Below, one piece after another: positions 21,818-31,205 of a DNA stretch of 38,687 nt (position 1 is its first letter; each line of letters begins with the position of its first letter). This stretch comes from Chloroflexota bacterium (GTDB lineage Bacteria; Chloroflexota; Dormibacteria; Dormibacterales; Dormibacteraceae), in the NCBI GenBank assembly GCA_005881825.1, contig VBEO01000005.1, positions 1 through 38,687 of the forward strand, given 5' to 3'. The position numbers and the translations under genes are program-made. The notes beneath the pieces were generated by a model. That model made no database searches. It was not told the origin of the DNA and was given only the letters and a program-made list of their open reading frames with translations.

Positions 21818-23669
21818 GGCCGCGCGGGCCCGTAGAGGACGGTGGTGGGTGCGAGCGCGGTGGCCGGCGGGTCGGCCAGCGCCGCCAGGGCGGGAACCGC
21901 CTCGGCGACAGCCTTCTGGATCTGAGCGATGCCCAGGAACTCGACGTCGGCGTTGAGCCGGTGGCCGATGTCGAGCAGGACGTCCCAGCCTTCCCGCAGC
22001 GGCGGCTCGACGTGCAGCGGCGGCCGCAGGAACTGCACGCGCCCCTCGAGATTGGTGTAGCTGCCCTGGTCCTCGGCGAAGGAGGCGGCCGGCAGCAAGA
22101 CATCGGGCTCGCCGTGCTCGGGCCGGAGCAGAAAGTCCCAGACCGCGGTGAAGCGGGCGGAGGCCGGCGGGGCGCCGGGGCCCATGATCAGCACGGCGTC
22201 GCAGCCCTCCAGGTCGGCCTCCTCGCCGAGCAGGCCCAGCGCGAGGGCGCCGCGCTCGTTGGTGCCGCGGTATAGGGGCATCAGCGTTCCGCCGGCGGCG
22301 CTGGCCAGCTCGGCGGCGGCGGCTGAGATGGCGGTCCCATCCTCGGTGCCGTGGCCATCCCCGTAAAGCACGGCTACCGGACCTTCCTGCAGGTACTCGT
22401 GTTTGCGCAGCGCGCGGACGGCTTCGGGATAGCCCCCGGCCTGCGGGCGGACATGGTGAACGGCGTGAGGCCAGCGATCAAGGTCGAGGTCGTCCGGGTG
22501 GACGAGCACCAGGCGCGCGCCGTGCCGGCTCACGGCCTTCTTGATCCGAAGGTTGACGACCGGAACATCGTCAGCGGTGTCCGATGCGATCACGACGATG
22601 CAGCGCGCGCGTTCCAGGTCGGCGATGGCGAGTGTGTCGCCCGCGGCCGCGGGGATGCGCGTACGCCGCGGCATCACCACGCGCGCGCCCTTCCAGGGCC
22701 CGTCCACCAGGCGCTTCAGCAAGAACGCCTCTTCGTTGGTGAGGTCCTGGCGCACCGAGATGCCCAGCTTCTTGCCGCGCAGGTTGTACAGCAGCCTTTC
22801 CAGGGCATCGTTCCAGGTCGCGTGCTTGCCACCCACCCGCGGTGTGCGCACGCGCTCCGCCGCGTTGACCTCGGCGTAGTCGAGCCCACCGCGCACTTGG
22901 AGCAGACCGACGCGGTGTGGTCCATGTCCCAGGGCCGCGACTCGAAGCGCCACACGCGCGAGGTCAGCGCGCCCACCGGGCAGAGATCGATGATGTTGCC
23001 GCTGAAGATCGACTGCAGCGGGCGGTCGAACTGGTTGGTGATGTAGCTCTGCACGCCGCGCTGGTCAGTGGTCAGCTCCTGCTCCCAGGCGATCTCGTCG
23101 TAGTAGCGCGTGCAGCGGTAGCAGAGCACGCAGCGCTCACGGTCGAGCGCGATCTTGTCCGAAAGTGGGATCGGCTTCTCGAAGTGCAGCCGGGGGGCGT
23201 CGATACGGCTGGTGGGATAGCCGTGCCGGAACGTGTAGTCCTGCAGCGGGCACTCGCCGCCTTTGTCGCAGACCGGGCAGTCGAGCGGGTGGTTGAGCAG
23301 CTCGTACTCCAGGATGTCGGCGCGCGCCGCCACCGCGCCGGCGGTGTTGGTGCGCACCACCATGCCTTCGGCCACGGGCGTCGTACACGCCGTCTGGGGT
23401 TTGGGGGGACCCGGGCTGATCTCGACCAGGCAGAGCCGGCAGGCTCCGACCGGGTTGAGCTTGTGGTGGTAGCAGAAAACCGGGACCTCGATCGAGAGCA
23501 GCTTGGCCGCTTCCACCAGCAGCGTGCCTTTGGGCACGGTCACGGTGCGGCCGTCGATGCTGAGCGTGATCCCCGTCGAGTCTGGTGACTCGCCGGGGGC
23601 CCCTGGCTGCTTGGCCGTTTGCGGGGGGTTCCCCCGCCGCCCCAGGTCCGGTGCGGTCTGGTCAGGCAC
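21814..23669 (-). pseudogene. nuoG: NADH-quinone oxidoreductase subunit G, internally deleted and frameshifted
   Basis: Largest peripheral-arm subunit, carrying one 2Fe-2S and several 4Fe-4S clusters. The 5' frame from GTG 23669 is intact through all N-terminal clusters: CYHHKLNPVGACRLCLVEI, HPLDCPVCDKGGECPLQD (His-Cys3 cluster), CVLCYRCTRYYDEIAWEQ, NIIDLCPVGAL, and reaches CSKCAVG near 22890. The other frame then takes over (LDYAEVNAAERVRTPRVG, ATWNDALERLL, RGTNERGALALG, LLPAASFAEDQGSYTNLEG) and runs to 21814. Between CAVG and the DYAEVN segment relatives have about 30-35 residues including a further Cys (CDRGR-like), so more than 100 bp seem missing at 22876-22895. The 8 bases GGTGGGCT at the junction suit both flanks. 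Confidence 0.85.
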
Positions 23670-24981
23670 TGGCGGCGGCCCTCTCGCGCTTGACCGAGCA
23701 GGTGTGGCGCACGGCGTGCTCCTCGAACTCCTCGGGGAAGTGGTTCATGGCCGACTGCACCACCCAGCCCGCGGAGTCGCCGAGTCCGCACAGGCAGCGG
23801 CCGTCCTGGAGGCCCGCCTGGATCTTGTCCAGTATCTGCAGGTCGAGGCGCGAGCCTTCGCCGGCCAGGATCTTGGCCACCGTGCGCACCGCCCAGTTGC
23901 CGCCCACGCGGCACGGGGTGCACTTACCGCACGACTCGTAGGCGTAAAACTTGAGCAGCCGGTAGGTGGTCTCGACCATGCAGGCGCTGTTGTCGGCGAC
24001 CATGCAGCCTCCCGAGCCGGCCATGGAGTCGGCCGCCGCCAGCGCCTCGGCGTCGGTGGTGACGTCCATGCGCGAGGCGGGCAGCACCTTCGCCGAGGAG
24101 CCACCGGGCCAGAAAGCTTTGATCTGGCGGCCTTCGAAGGGACCGCCCGCCAGCTCCATGATCACGTGCGTGAAGGGCACGCCGATCTCGATCTCGTAGA
24201 CGCCCGGCTTGCGCACGTTGCCGCTCACGCTGAGGAGGCGGGTGCCCCGGTTCTTCTCGGTGCCGAACTTCGTGTACTCGGCCGCGCCGTGCTTGATGAT
24301 CCACGGCACCGTGGCCAGGGTTTCGATGTTGTTTAGCAGCGTCGGCCGCGCCCAGGCGCCTTTGACCGCCGGATAGGGAGGACGCGAGCGCGGCTGCGCG
24401 CGCTTGCCCTCCAGCGATTCCAGCAGCGCGGTCTCCTCGCCGCAGATGTAAGCGCCGTGGCCGCGATACATCTGAATGTCGAGCGGGTAATCCTTGCCGA
24501 ACGGTTTGGGGCCCAGGATCTTGGCCTCGCGCAGCTCCCCGATGGCATCCATCAGCATCCGGTAGGGCCGGTCGTACTCGCCGCGGATGTAGATCCAGGC
24601 CTGGTGCGACTGCACGGCGAAGGCCGCGATCAGGATCCCCTCCAGGACCATGTGCGGCGAGTTCTCGATGATGTAACGGTCCTTGCTGGTTCCCGGTTCG
24701 GATTCATCGGCGTTGACCACCACGTAGCGCGGACCGCCGTCGGGTGGCGGCATGAAGCCCCACTTCACGCCGGTGGCGAAGCCCGCGCCGCCGCGGCCCC
24801 GCAGCCCCGAAGCCTTGACCTCGTCGACCAGTGCCTTGGGCTCCATGGCCAGCGCCTTCTCGAGCGTGTCGTAGCCGCCCAGCTTCTGGTAGCCCTTGAG
24901 GGTGGCCAGGCCGGCGGCGCCGAAGTGCTGGGTGAGCAGGTGGTGGCGGGCCTTGCCGTGACTGCCGCGCAGCTCAGCCAC
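23662..24981 (-). CDS. nuoF: NADH-quinone oxidoreductase subunit F (FMN, NADH site)
   Basis: 439 aa; oxidises NADH at FMN and passes electrons to cluster N3. Motifs: SGLRGRGGAGFATGVKWGF (NADH/FMN Gly-rich loop), YVVVNADESEPGTSKDRYI, RGHGAYICGEETALLESLEG, SVSGNVRKPGVYE, and the 4Fe-4S ligands ESCGKCTPCRVG plus Cys in GRCLCGLG. GTG 24981 overlaps nuoE by 8 nt. Confidence 0.95.
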   Translation of the reverse strand: MAELRGSHGKARHHLLTQHFGAAGLATLKGYQKLGGYDTLEKALAMEPKALVDEVKASGLRGRGGAGFATGVKWGFMPPPDGGPRYVVVNADESEPGTSKDRYIIENSPHMVLEGILIAAFAVQSHQAWIYIRGEYDRPYRMLMDAIGELREAKILGPKPFGKDYPLDIQMYRGHGAYICGEETALLESLEGKRAQPRSRPPYPAVKGAWARPTLLNNIETLATVPWIIKHGAAEYTKFGTEKNRGTRLLSVSGNVRKPGVYEIEIGVPFTHVIMELAGGPFEGRQIKAFWPGGSSAKVLPASRMDVTTDAEALAAADSMAGSGGCMVADNSACMVETTYRLLKFYAYESCGKCTPCRVGGNWAVRTVAKILAGEGSRLDLQILDKIQAGLQDGRCLCGLGDSAGWVVQSAMNHFPEEFEEHAVRHTCSVKRERAAASA

Positions 24982-25467
24982 GATGCTTCGTCCGCTTGCC
25001 CTGGCGTCGCTCGGCCACCAGGGCGTCGATCTTCTCGGGCGTCAGGTCGTAGTGGTAAGCGTGGTCGAGTCGCATCATGGGCGCGTACTCGCAGGCGCCC
25101 AGGCATTCGACCTCCTCGGTGCTGAACAGCTCGTCCGACGAGACCTCGCCGGTCTCCGCAACGCCGATCGCGTGGTTGGCATGGGCGAGGATGTCGTAAG
25201 CGCCACGCAGCATGCAGGCGAGGTTGGTGCAGATGTACATGCGGTGCTTGCCGACCGGCTCGAGGTGGAACAGCGAGTAGAAGGTGGCGACGCCCTCCAC
25301 ATAGCCGGGGTCGAGGTTGAGCGCGTGCGCAACCTCGGTCATCGCTTCAGGCGTCAGGTAGCCCTCTTGCTCCTGCGCGATGTCGAGCGCCGGCATCACC
25401 GCCGAGCGCGGCTCAGGAAACCGCTTGGGCAGCTCCTTGATCTCGTGCAGCGCGTGCTCGGAAAGGG

Positions 25468-25471
<4 letters not shown>
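24974..25471 (-). CDS. nuoE: NADH-quinone oxidoreductase subunit E (2Fe-2S), apparent ATA start
   Basis: 165 aa if started at ATA 25471. Binds cluster N1a: Cys ligands in CTNLAC and CLGAC. The stretch ALSEHALHEIKELPKRFPEP, then RSAVMPALDIAQEQEGYLTP, is the normal NuoE N terminus, but the frame has no ATG, GTG or TTG before GTG 25399, which would cut off 24 conserved-looking residues. ATA 25471 overlaps the nuoD stop as ATAG, matching the 4-nt GTGA/ATGA/TTGA overlaps of this operon. A rare ATA start, or one wrong base, are the options; the conventional fallback is GTG 25399 (141 aa). Confidence 0.85.
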
Positions 25472-26687
<1,216 letters not shown>

Positions 26688-26691
<4 letters not shown>

Positions 26692-27200
26692 GCTTCCTCG
26701 GGCGCCGTCTGCCAGACCTCGTGGTCCTCGGAGAAGTCGACGGTCTCGCCGCCGACCGGAAAGTCGCGGCGCAAGGGATGCCCCTCCCAGTCCTCCGGCA
26801 TCAGGATCCGGACCAGGTCTTTGTGGCCGTCGAAACGGATCCCGAACATGTCCCAGGTCTCCCGCTCGTCCCACCCGGCTGGCGCGTAGATCTCGCTGGC
26901 CGTGGGCGCCACCGGGTCGTCCTCGGGCACCCAGACGCGTACCCGCAGCTCCTCGCGGGTATCCAGGTTGCGCAGCTGGTAGATGAGCTCGAAGCGCTCC
27001 GGTGGCGAAGGGCGCACGGGCGTGGCCAGGTGGTCGACCGCGCTCATGAAGAGCAGGCTCTTGTAACCCTCCGCCTGGAGCGCGCGCAGCGTTGCCACCA
27101 GGTGCTCGCGGCTGACCCTGATCCAGCGGTCGCCGGCGCTGACGCCCTCCTCCTCGACGTGCTTGTGTGAGGTCGCGGCGCGGCTTTTGGCCTTGGTCAT
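26688..27200 (-). CDS. nuoC: NADH-quinone oxidoreductase subunit C
   Basis: 170 aa, 30-kDa subunit. The family signature [20 protein letters not shown], then [18 protein letters not shown], is complete. The N-terminal 25 residues are charged and poorly conserved. ATG 27200 overlaps the nuoB stop (ATGA). Separate from nuoD, not a CD fusion. Confidence 0.95.
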
Positions 27201-27685
27201 ACCCTGGGCTTGATGCCCTGCGCCTTGATCCGCTCCTGCAGGATCATCAGGGCGTTCAGCAGGTCTTCGGGACGCGGCGGGCAGCCCGGGACGTACACGT
27301 CGACCGGCACCACCTTGTCGACGCCCTGGAGGATCGCGTAGTTGTTGAAGATGCCCCCGGTGGAGGCGCAGGCGCCCATCGAGATGACCCACTTGGGTTC
27401 GGGCATCTGGTCGTAGATCTGGCGCAGGACCGGCGCCATCTTCTGGGAGACGCGCCCCGCCACGATCATCAGGTCAGACTGGCGCGGCGAGGCGCGCATG
27501 GCCTCGCTGCCGAAGCGGCCGATGTCGAAGCCGGGTCCCGCGGTGTGCATCATCTCGATGGCGCAGCAGGCGAGGCCGAACTGTGCGGGCCAGACGGAGT
27601 TGGCCCGACCCCAGCCCACGATCTTGCCGATGGTGGTGGTGAGGACGTTGTCGCCCAGGGTCTCGGCCAGCGCGTCTATTCCCAC
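27197..27685 (-). CDS. nuoB: NADH-quinone oxidoreductase subunit B (4Fe-4S N2)
   Basis: 162 aa. Ligands of cluster N2 visible: the tandem Cys in [15 protein letters not shown], Cys in [16 protein letters not shown] and Cys in [37 protein letters not shown] is conserved. GTG 27685 overlaps the end of nuoA by 10 nt; it gives the usual N-terminal length, whereas an open extension upstream lies within nuoA. Confidence 0.95.
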   Translation of the reverse strand: MGIDALAETLGDNVLTTTIGKIVGWGRANSVWPAQFGLACCAIEMMHTAGPGFDIGRFGSEAMRASPRQSDLMIVAGRVSQKMAPVLRQIYDQMPEPKWVISMGACASTGGIFNNYAILQGVDKVVPVDVYVPGCPPRPEDLLNALMILQERIKAQGIKPRV

Positions 27686-28032
27686 TCCAGGCCGCCCTTG
27701 CGCCAGATGTGGGCGAGCGCGACCAGCAGGATCAGCATGAACACGAACATCTCGATCACGCCGTACCAGCGCAGCTGGTGCAGGATCACCGCCCATGGGT
27801 AGAAGAAGACCGCTTCGACGTCGAAGATGATGAAGAGCATCGCCGTCAGGTAGAAGCGCACCGACATGCGCTTGCGCGCCGGATCGGTGGGCACGATGCC
27901 GGACTCATAGGGCAGCAGCTTGGAGCGGTAGCGCTTGACTGGGGCGAGCACGAACGACAGCGTCAGCATCAGCCCGACCACGGCCAGCACGATGACCGCG
28001 TAGATGGCCAGGGGGGCGTAGTCGCTCAGCAC
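27676..28032 (-). CDS. nuoA: NADH-quinone oxidoreductase subunit A
   Basis: 118 aa, three membrane helices. Conserved [20 protein letters not shown] loop and [18 protein letters not shown] with the acidic residues. First gene of the operon; GTG 28032 has no clear ribosome site. Confidence 0.94.
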   Translation of the reverse strand: MLSDYAPLAIYAVIVLAVVGLMLTLSFVLAPVKRYRSKLLPYESGIVPTDPARKRMSVRFYLTAMLFIIFDVEAVFFYPWAVILHQLRWYGVIEMFVFMLILLVALAHIWRKGGLEWE

Positions 28033-28083
28033 GTCGGCGGCTCTTCGCTCCGTAGGTGTACGACCGGGAGGGGAACGCTCCTC

Positions 28084-28089
28084 ATTCTA
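28084..28089 (-). promoter_or_regulatory. Candidate -10 (TAGAAT) for the nuo operon
   Basis: TAGAAT on the minus strand would start transcription near 28077, leaving a leader of about 45 nt before nuoA. No clear -35; the palindromic repeat array lies just upstream. Confidence 0.35.
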
Positions 28090-28106
28090 GGGACGGCCTT
28101 TGGCCG

Positions 28107-28398
28107 GCGTAGGGGCGAGGGCTTGCCTCGCCCGGGAGGGGCGAGCCCCTCCCCTACGGGTCAGGGCGTAGGGGCGAGGCTTGCCTCGCCCGGGAGGGGC
28201 AAGCCCCTCCCTTGCGGTCAGGGCGTAGGGGCGAGGCTCGCCTCGCCCTGGGAGGGGCAAGCCCCTCCCCTACGGGTCAGGGGCGTAGGGGCGAGGCCTG
28301 CCTCGCCCGGGAGGGGCAAGCCCCTCCCCTACGGGTCAGAGCGTAGGGGCGAGGCTTGCCTCGCCCGGGAGGGGCAAGCCCCTCCCCTACGGGTCAGG
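28107..28398. repeat. Five tandem copies of a ~58-bp palindromic repeat
   Basis: Units start at 28107, 28166, 28223, 28283 and 28341 (57-60 bp each). Each unit has an outer stem GTAGGGG/CCCCTAC enclosing two hairpins, GGCGAGGC-TT-GCCTCGCC and GGGAGGGGC-AA-GCCCCTCCC, then a GGTCAGG spacer; copies differ by a few substitutions, some compensatory. The array fills the gap between the Lrp gene and nuoA, and the Lrp stop codon (28394-28396) lies inside the last unit. No spacers, so not CRISPR. It could act as a transcription barrier between two same-strand units. Confidence 0.9.
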
Positions 28399-28903
28399 CG
28401 ACGTGGTCGCGGCCGGGCGCAGGGGGTGCTCCCTCCACCAATTCCCGCGTCACCACCTTGGACGGCACCGGCGTGGACAGGATCATGGCCGTGATGGTGT
28501 CGCCCGAGTGGGGGGCCATCCGGTTCAGCAGGTCCTCCAGGTGCTCCATCGACCGCACCGCCACCCGGACGATGTAGCTGTCCGTGCCGGTGACCCGCTG
28601 CGCTTCCAGGACCTCGTCGACGTCCTCCAGGCGGCGAGCGTAGTTGGTGCACTCGGCGGCGTTGCTGGTCGTGATCCGCACCATCGCCTGCATGGGCAGG
28701 CCGAGGGCGGCCAGGTCGAGTTCGGCGTGGTAGCCGCGCAGGACGCCCGCATCCTCCAGCCGACGGACCCGCTCGGCGACCGCCGGCGGGCTCAGATTTA
28801 CCCGCCTTCCAAGCTCGGCGAAGGTCATCCGAGCGTCCTCCTGGAGTGCCTCCAGGAGACCCCAGTCGGTTGGGTCGAGATTCGGCGTTGAAACAAAGGC
28901 CAT
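28394..28903 (-). CDS. Lrp/AsnC family transcriptional regulator
   Basis: 169 aa. N-terminal winged helix-turn-helix (DWGLLEALQEDARMTFAELG, RRVNLSPPAVAERVRRLEDA, residues about 10-60), then the RAM/AsnC_trans_reg ligand and oligomerisation domain (AMVRITTSNAAECTNYARRL, VTGTDSYIVRVAVRSMEHLE). ATG 28903 is preferred over an upstream TTG because a -10-like TAAGAT ends 7 nt before it. The effector is probably an amino acid, but nothing local tells which. The last residues (DHVA) are encoded in the repeat array. Confidence 0.9.
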   Translation of the reverse strand: MAFVSTPNLDPTDWGLLEALQEDARMTFAELGRRVNLSPPAVAERVRRLEDAGVLRGYHAELDLAALGLPMQAMVRITTSNAAECTNYARRLEDVDEVLEAQRVTGTDSYIVRVAVRSMEHLEDLLNRMAPHSGDTITAMILSTPVPSKVVTRELVEGAPPAPGRDHVA

Positions 28904-28910
28904 GTGGCAG

Positions 28911-28916
28911 ATCTTA
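28911..28916 (-). promoter_or_regulatory. -10 element TAAGAT for the Lrp-type gene
   Basis: TAAGAT ends 7 nt before ATG 28903 with no ribosome site, consistent with leaderless transcription. Confidence 0.4.
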
Positions 28917-28983
28917 CCCCGAAACCACGGCCGCACGTGCGCACAGCCGTTGAAAAGGCATAGATTTCGAAGCTGGGGCGGCA

Positions 28984-28989
28984 TATTCT
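28984..28989 (+). promoter_or_regulatory. -10 element TATTCT, leaderless-type
   Basis: TATTCT, 6 nt, then ATG 28996: the standard leaderless geometry of this window, and the main support that the 44-codon gene is real. Confidence 0.5.
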
Positions 28990-28995
28990 TCGGTC

Positions 28996-29130
28996 ATGGA
29001 AGGCATCATCTTCGTGATCGGAATGGCCGCTCTCGGGGTGGCTTCCCAGCTCTGGGGAGCCGACACCCGGCAAGGGCTGGGCGACACTCGCACGGACCGC
29101 GGCGAGCGCTGGTTTATCGAGCAGCCTTAA
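28996..29130 (+). CDS. Small 44-aa membrane-anchored protein, unknown
   Basis: Reads MEGIIFVIGMAALGVASQLW then a polar tail GADTRQGLGDTRTDRGERW and FIEQP. One N-terminal membrane helix (or signal anchor) followed by a charged cytoplasmic or outer segment. Coding support: ATG preceded by a leaderless -10, clean ORF ending TAA, soluble-like charged tail without low-complexity sequence. The stop overlaps the 3' end of the convergent OsmC-like gene by 17 bp. No family recognised. Confidence 0.55.
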   Translation: MEGIIFVIGMAALGVASQLWGADTRQGLGDTRTDRGERWFIEQP

Positions 29131-29563
29131 GGTCTCGGCGCTTGACGTCGATCCGCGTTCCGTGGGTCAGGGTTGCGTCGACGGGACAGTACTTGTTGCA
29201 GGCCTGATCGAGGGCATCGTCGACCACCTTGCCCTCGATCTCGCCGTCCCACTCGACCGCAAACGTGATCCGGACCTGCGTGAAGGCGTGCGGCCAGTCG
29301 GGCTGCTGATCGCCCTCCACCTCGACCTGGAGTGAGCGGAGGGGCTGCTTGTACTTGCGGAGCAGCAGCACCGCGTTCACGCCGGTGCAGGCTCCCAGGG
29401 CACCCAGGAGCATCTCGGTGGGACGCATCCCGAGGTCGTCACCGAAGGCCGGCGGCTCGTCGACCATCGCCGTGTGGCCGGAGGCGCCCTGCACCTCGAA
29501 GGTCGTGATCGGCGTCCCATTGCTGCGCGTTTTCCCCTGCCAGACCGCGGTCACCCGTTGCAC
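29114..29563 (-). CDS. OsmC/Ohr family protein
   Basis: 149 aa. OsmC-like proteins are cytoplasmic thiol peroxidases acting on organic hydroperoxides. The two redox Cys are in LGALGACTGVNAVLLLRKY (about residue 60) and NKYCPVDATLTHG (about 125). GMRPTEMLLGALG is the usual run before the first Cys. GTG 29563 follows TACGAT by 6 nt. Divergent from trmI through a shared promoter core. OsmC rather than Ohr is likely from the CPV context, but the subgroup is not certain. Confidence 0.87.
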   Translation of the reverse strand: MQRVTAVWQGKTRSNGTPITTFEVQGASGHTAMVDEPPAFGDDLGMRPTEMLLGALGACTGVNAVLLLRKYKQPLRSLQVEVEGDQQPDWPHAFTQVRITFAVEWDGEIEGKVVDDALDQACNKYCPVDATLTHGTRIDVKRRDLKAAR

Positions 29564-29569
29564 CGGCCG

Positions 29570-29579
29570 ATCGTAGACT
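29570..29579. promoter_or_regulatory. Symmetric divergent promoter core ATCGTAGACT
   Basis: The plus strand -10 TAGACT (29574-29579) and minus strand -10 TACGAT (29575-29570) share one TA. Each is exactly 6 nt from its start codon, GTG 29586 (trmI) and GTG 29563 (OsmC-like), so a 22-bp gap serves two leaderless genes. Confidence 0.6.
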
Positions 29580-29585
29580 GCCGGC

Positions 29586-30401
29586 GTGGCCGAGGCGCTG
29601 GCCGAGGGTGACCTGGTCCTCCTCCACGACCGCTCCGGCCGCCGCTACCGGGTGGTCCTGAAAGCCGGCGAGAAAACCTCTCTGCACACCGGGACGGTCG
29701 CGCACGACGACCTGTTGGGGAAACCGGACGGCAGCCTGGTGACCACCGCGCGAGGCGCCATCCTGCTCGCCCTGCGCCCGACGTTTGCCGAGTCGATCAC
29801 GGAGCGGCGCCGGCAGGCTCAGCCCATCTATCCCAAGGACCTGGGCGCGATCCTGGTCTTCGCCGATCTCTTCCCGGGAGCCCGGGTCCTGGAGGCCGGC
29901 ACCGGCACCGGCGCGCTCACCATCGCCGCCCTGCGCGCGGTGGGGAATGGGGGGCGCGTGGTCTCGATCGAAGCGCGGGAAGAGTTCCTGGACGCCGCCC
30001 GACAGGCGATCGCGGACGCGTTCCAGGGTTTGCCGGCAAACCTCGAGCTCAGGACCGGCGACGCCTACCAGGACCCCGGCGAGCGTGAGCTCGACCGCGT
30101 GCTGCTCGACCTCCCGGAGCCCTGGCAGGCGGTGCCCTGGGTGCGCGAGGCGCTGGTCCCCGGCGGCATCGTATTCGCCCACTGCCCCAACGTGAGCCAG
30201 GTCCAGCGCTTCGGCGAGGCGCTGCGTGAGGCCGGCGGCTTCGGGCTGGTGGAGACGATGGAGCTCCTGCAGCGGGGTTGGACCATCCGCGGGCGCTCGC
30301 TGCGTCCCGCCCACCGCATGGTGGCGCACACCGGATTCCTGACCTTCGCTCGCCGCCTGGCCGGCGATCGCTTCTTCGAGGCAGAGGGAGAGGGCTTCTA
30401 G
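29586..30401 (+). CDS. trmI: tRNA (adenine-58-N1)-methyltransferase TrmI
   Basis: 271 aa. Makes m1A58 in the T loop of tRNA with SAM. N-terminal beta domain (LAEGDLVLLHDRSGRRYRVV) then Rossmann methyltransferase: RRRQAQPIYPKDLGAILVFA, SAM loop VLEAGTGTGALT, acidic end of beta-2 (VVSIEAREEF), DRVLLDLPEPWQAVP (catalytic DxPEPW) and the C-terminal RPAHRMVAHTGFLTFARR. Full length, GTG start, leaderless. Confidence 0.94.
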   Translation: MAEALAEGDLVLLHDRSGRRYRVVLKAGEKTSLHTGTVAHDDLLGKPDGSLVTTARGAILLALRPTFAESITERRRQAQPIYPKDLGAILVFADLFPGARVLEAGTGTGALTIAALRAVGNGGRVVSIEAREEFLDAARQAIADAFQGLPANLELRTGDAYQDPGERELDRVLLDLPEPWQAVPWVREALVPGGIVFAHCPNVSQVQRFGEALREAGGFGLVETMELLQRGWTIRGRSLRPAHRMVAHTGFLTFARRLAGDRFFEAEGEGF

Positions 30402-30480
30402 GCCCGTTTGCCCGCGGGTTGCCGCTGGGCGGCCGGCCCGGCGTTAACCACACGTAAATACCTACCCGCCCCAGGCGGTG

Positions 30481-30487
30481 AAGGAGG
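30481..30487 (+). promoter_or_regulatory. Shine-Dalgarno AAGGAGG
   Basis: AAGGAGG, 7 nt before ATG 30495, which fixes the start of the surface protein gene in a frame that is open further upstream. A TAAATA-like AT patch at 30454-30459 may be its -10. Confidence 0.65.
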
Positions 30488-30494
30488 CACGTTG

Positions 30495-31148
30495 ATGGAC
30501 TTCGAGTTCGAAAGCCTCGACCGGTCGAGGCCCTTGTTGGTGAAGGTCGTCCTCTGGGCGTTCGTGCTGGCCTGCGTGGTCATCCTGGTCATGTTCCGGG
30601 TGCAGCCGGTCCGGGCGGACGACGGCCATGACGGCGGCGGCCATGGCGGCGACAAGAGCGGCAGCCATGCGGTGGTCACCCAGCGCAGCGACGGCGAGCC
30701 GGAGACCAGCGATGGCGGTGACGGCGACCAGCCGCGTACCGGCGACGGTGGCGGCGACGACGGCGCGGGCGCCGGCGCCGGCGAGGCCGAGAACGAACAG
30801 AGCGCCGGCTCGGCCGCGGCCTCAGCCGCCAGCGCGAATGGAACCGAGGCTGCCGTGGCGGCGCAGCCGACAAGTGCCGACAGCGTCGCGGCCAGCGCGG
30901 CCAGCGCCACCGGCACCGGAGAGGCGGTGGCGGCTCAGCCCACCAGCGCCGACAGCGTCGCGGCCAGCGCGGCCAGCGCCAACGGCAGCGAGCCCGAACC
31001 GGAGGGCGCCGCGCCGGTGGCCGCGGTCCACCACGGCGCCAGCACCCCCACCATCGGGCTCCTGGGCCTGATCGGCGCGGGAGCGCTCGGCCTCAGCCTC
31101 GCATTGGCGGGCGGCGCCCGGGCCTGGAGGCGCCGGACGACCAGCTAA
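30495..31148 (+). CDS. Repeat-rich surface protein with C-terminal sorting-like signal
   Basis: 217 aa. N terminus: short cytoplasmic start, hydrophobic LLVKVVLWAFVLACVVILVM, then PVRADD with a plausible signal peptidase site after Ala. The middle (residues about 45-180) is low complexity: Gly/Asp-rich, then Ala/Ser-rich with a tandem repeat of about 25 residues (AAQPTSADSVAASAAS occurs twice, a partial copy before them). The C terminus is TPTIGLLGLIGAGALGLSLA, a hydrophobic helix and ARAWRRRTTS: a Gly-rich motif, membrane helix and basic tail, like LPXTG or other CTERM sorting signals, though without LPXTG. No family recognised; a surface-displayed or cell-wall spacer protein is inferred. 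Confidence 0.7.
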   Translation: MDFEFESLDRSRPLLVKVVLWAFVLACVVILVMFRVQPVRADDGHDGGGHGGDKSGSHAVVTQRSDGEPETSDGGDGDQPRTGDGGGDDGAGAGAGEAENEQSAGSAAASAASANGTEAAVAAQPTSADSVAASAASATGTGEAVAAQPTSADSVAASAASANGSEPEPEGAAPVAAVHHGASTPTIGLLGLIGAGALGLSLALAGGARAWRRRTTS

Positions 31149-31166
31149 AAGCACCCCGGGCAATGG

Positions 31167-31197
31167 GAGCGGGCGGGCGCCGGGCGCCCGTCCGCTC
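31167..31197. terminator. Strong hairpin between convergent genes
   Basis: GAGCGGGCGGGCGCC pairs with GGCGCCCGTCCGCTC around a one-base turn, so the fold has a short loop. It sits between the surface protein gene and mdh, which converge; no T run on either side worth noting. Confidence 0.6.
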
Positions 31198-31205
31198 TTC
31201 AGCTC

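Noticed and set aside
28107-28398. CRISPR array
   Set aside because: Units are contiguous and near identical, with no unique spacers; the palindromes explain the pattern.
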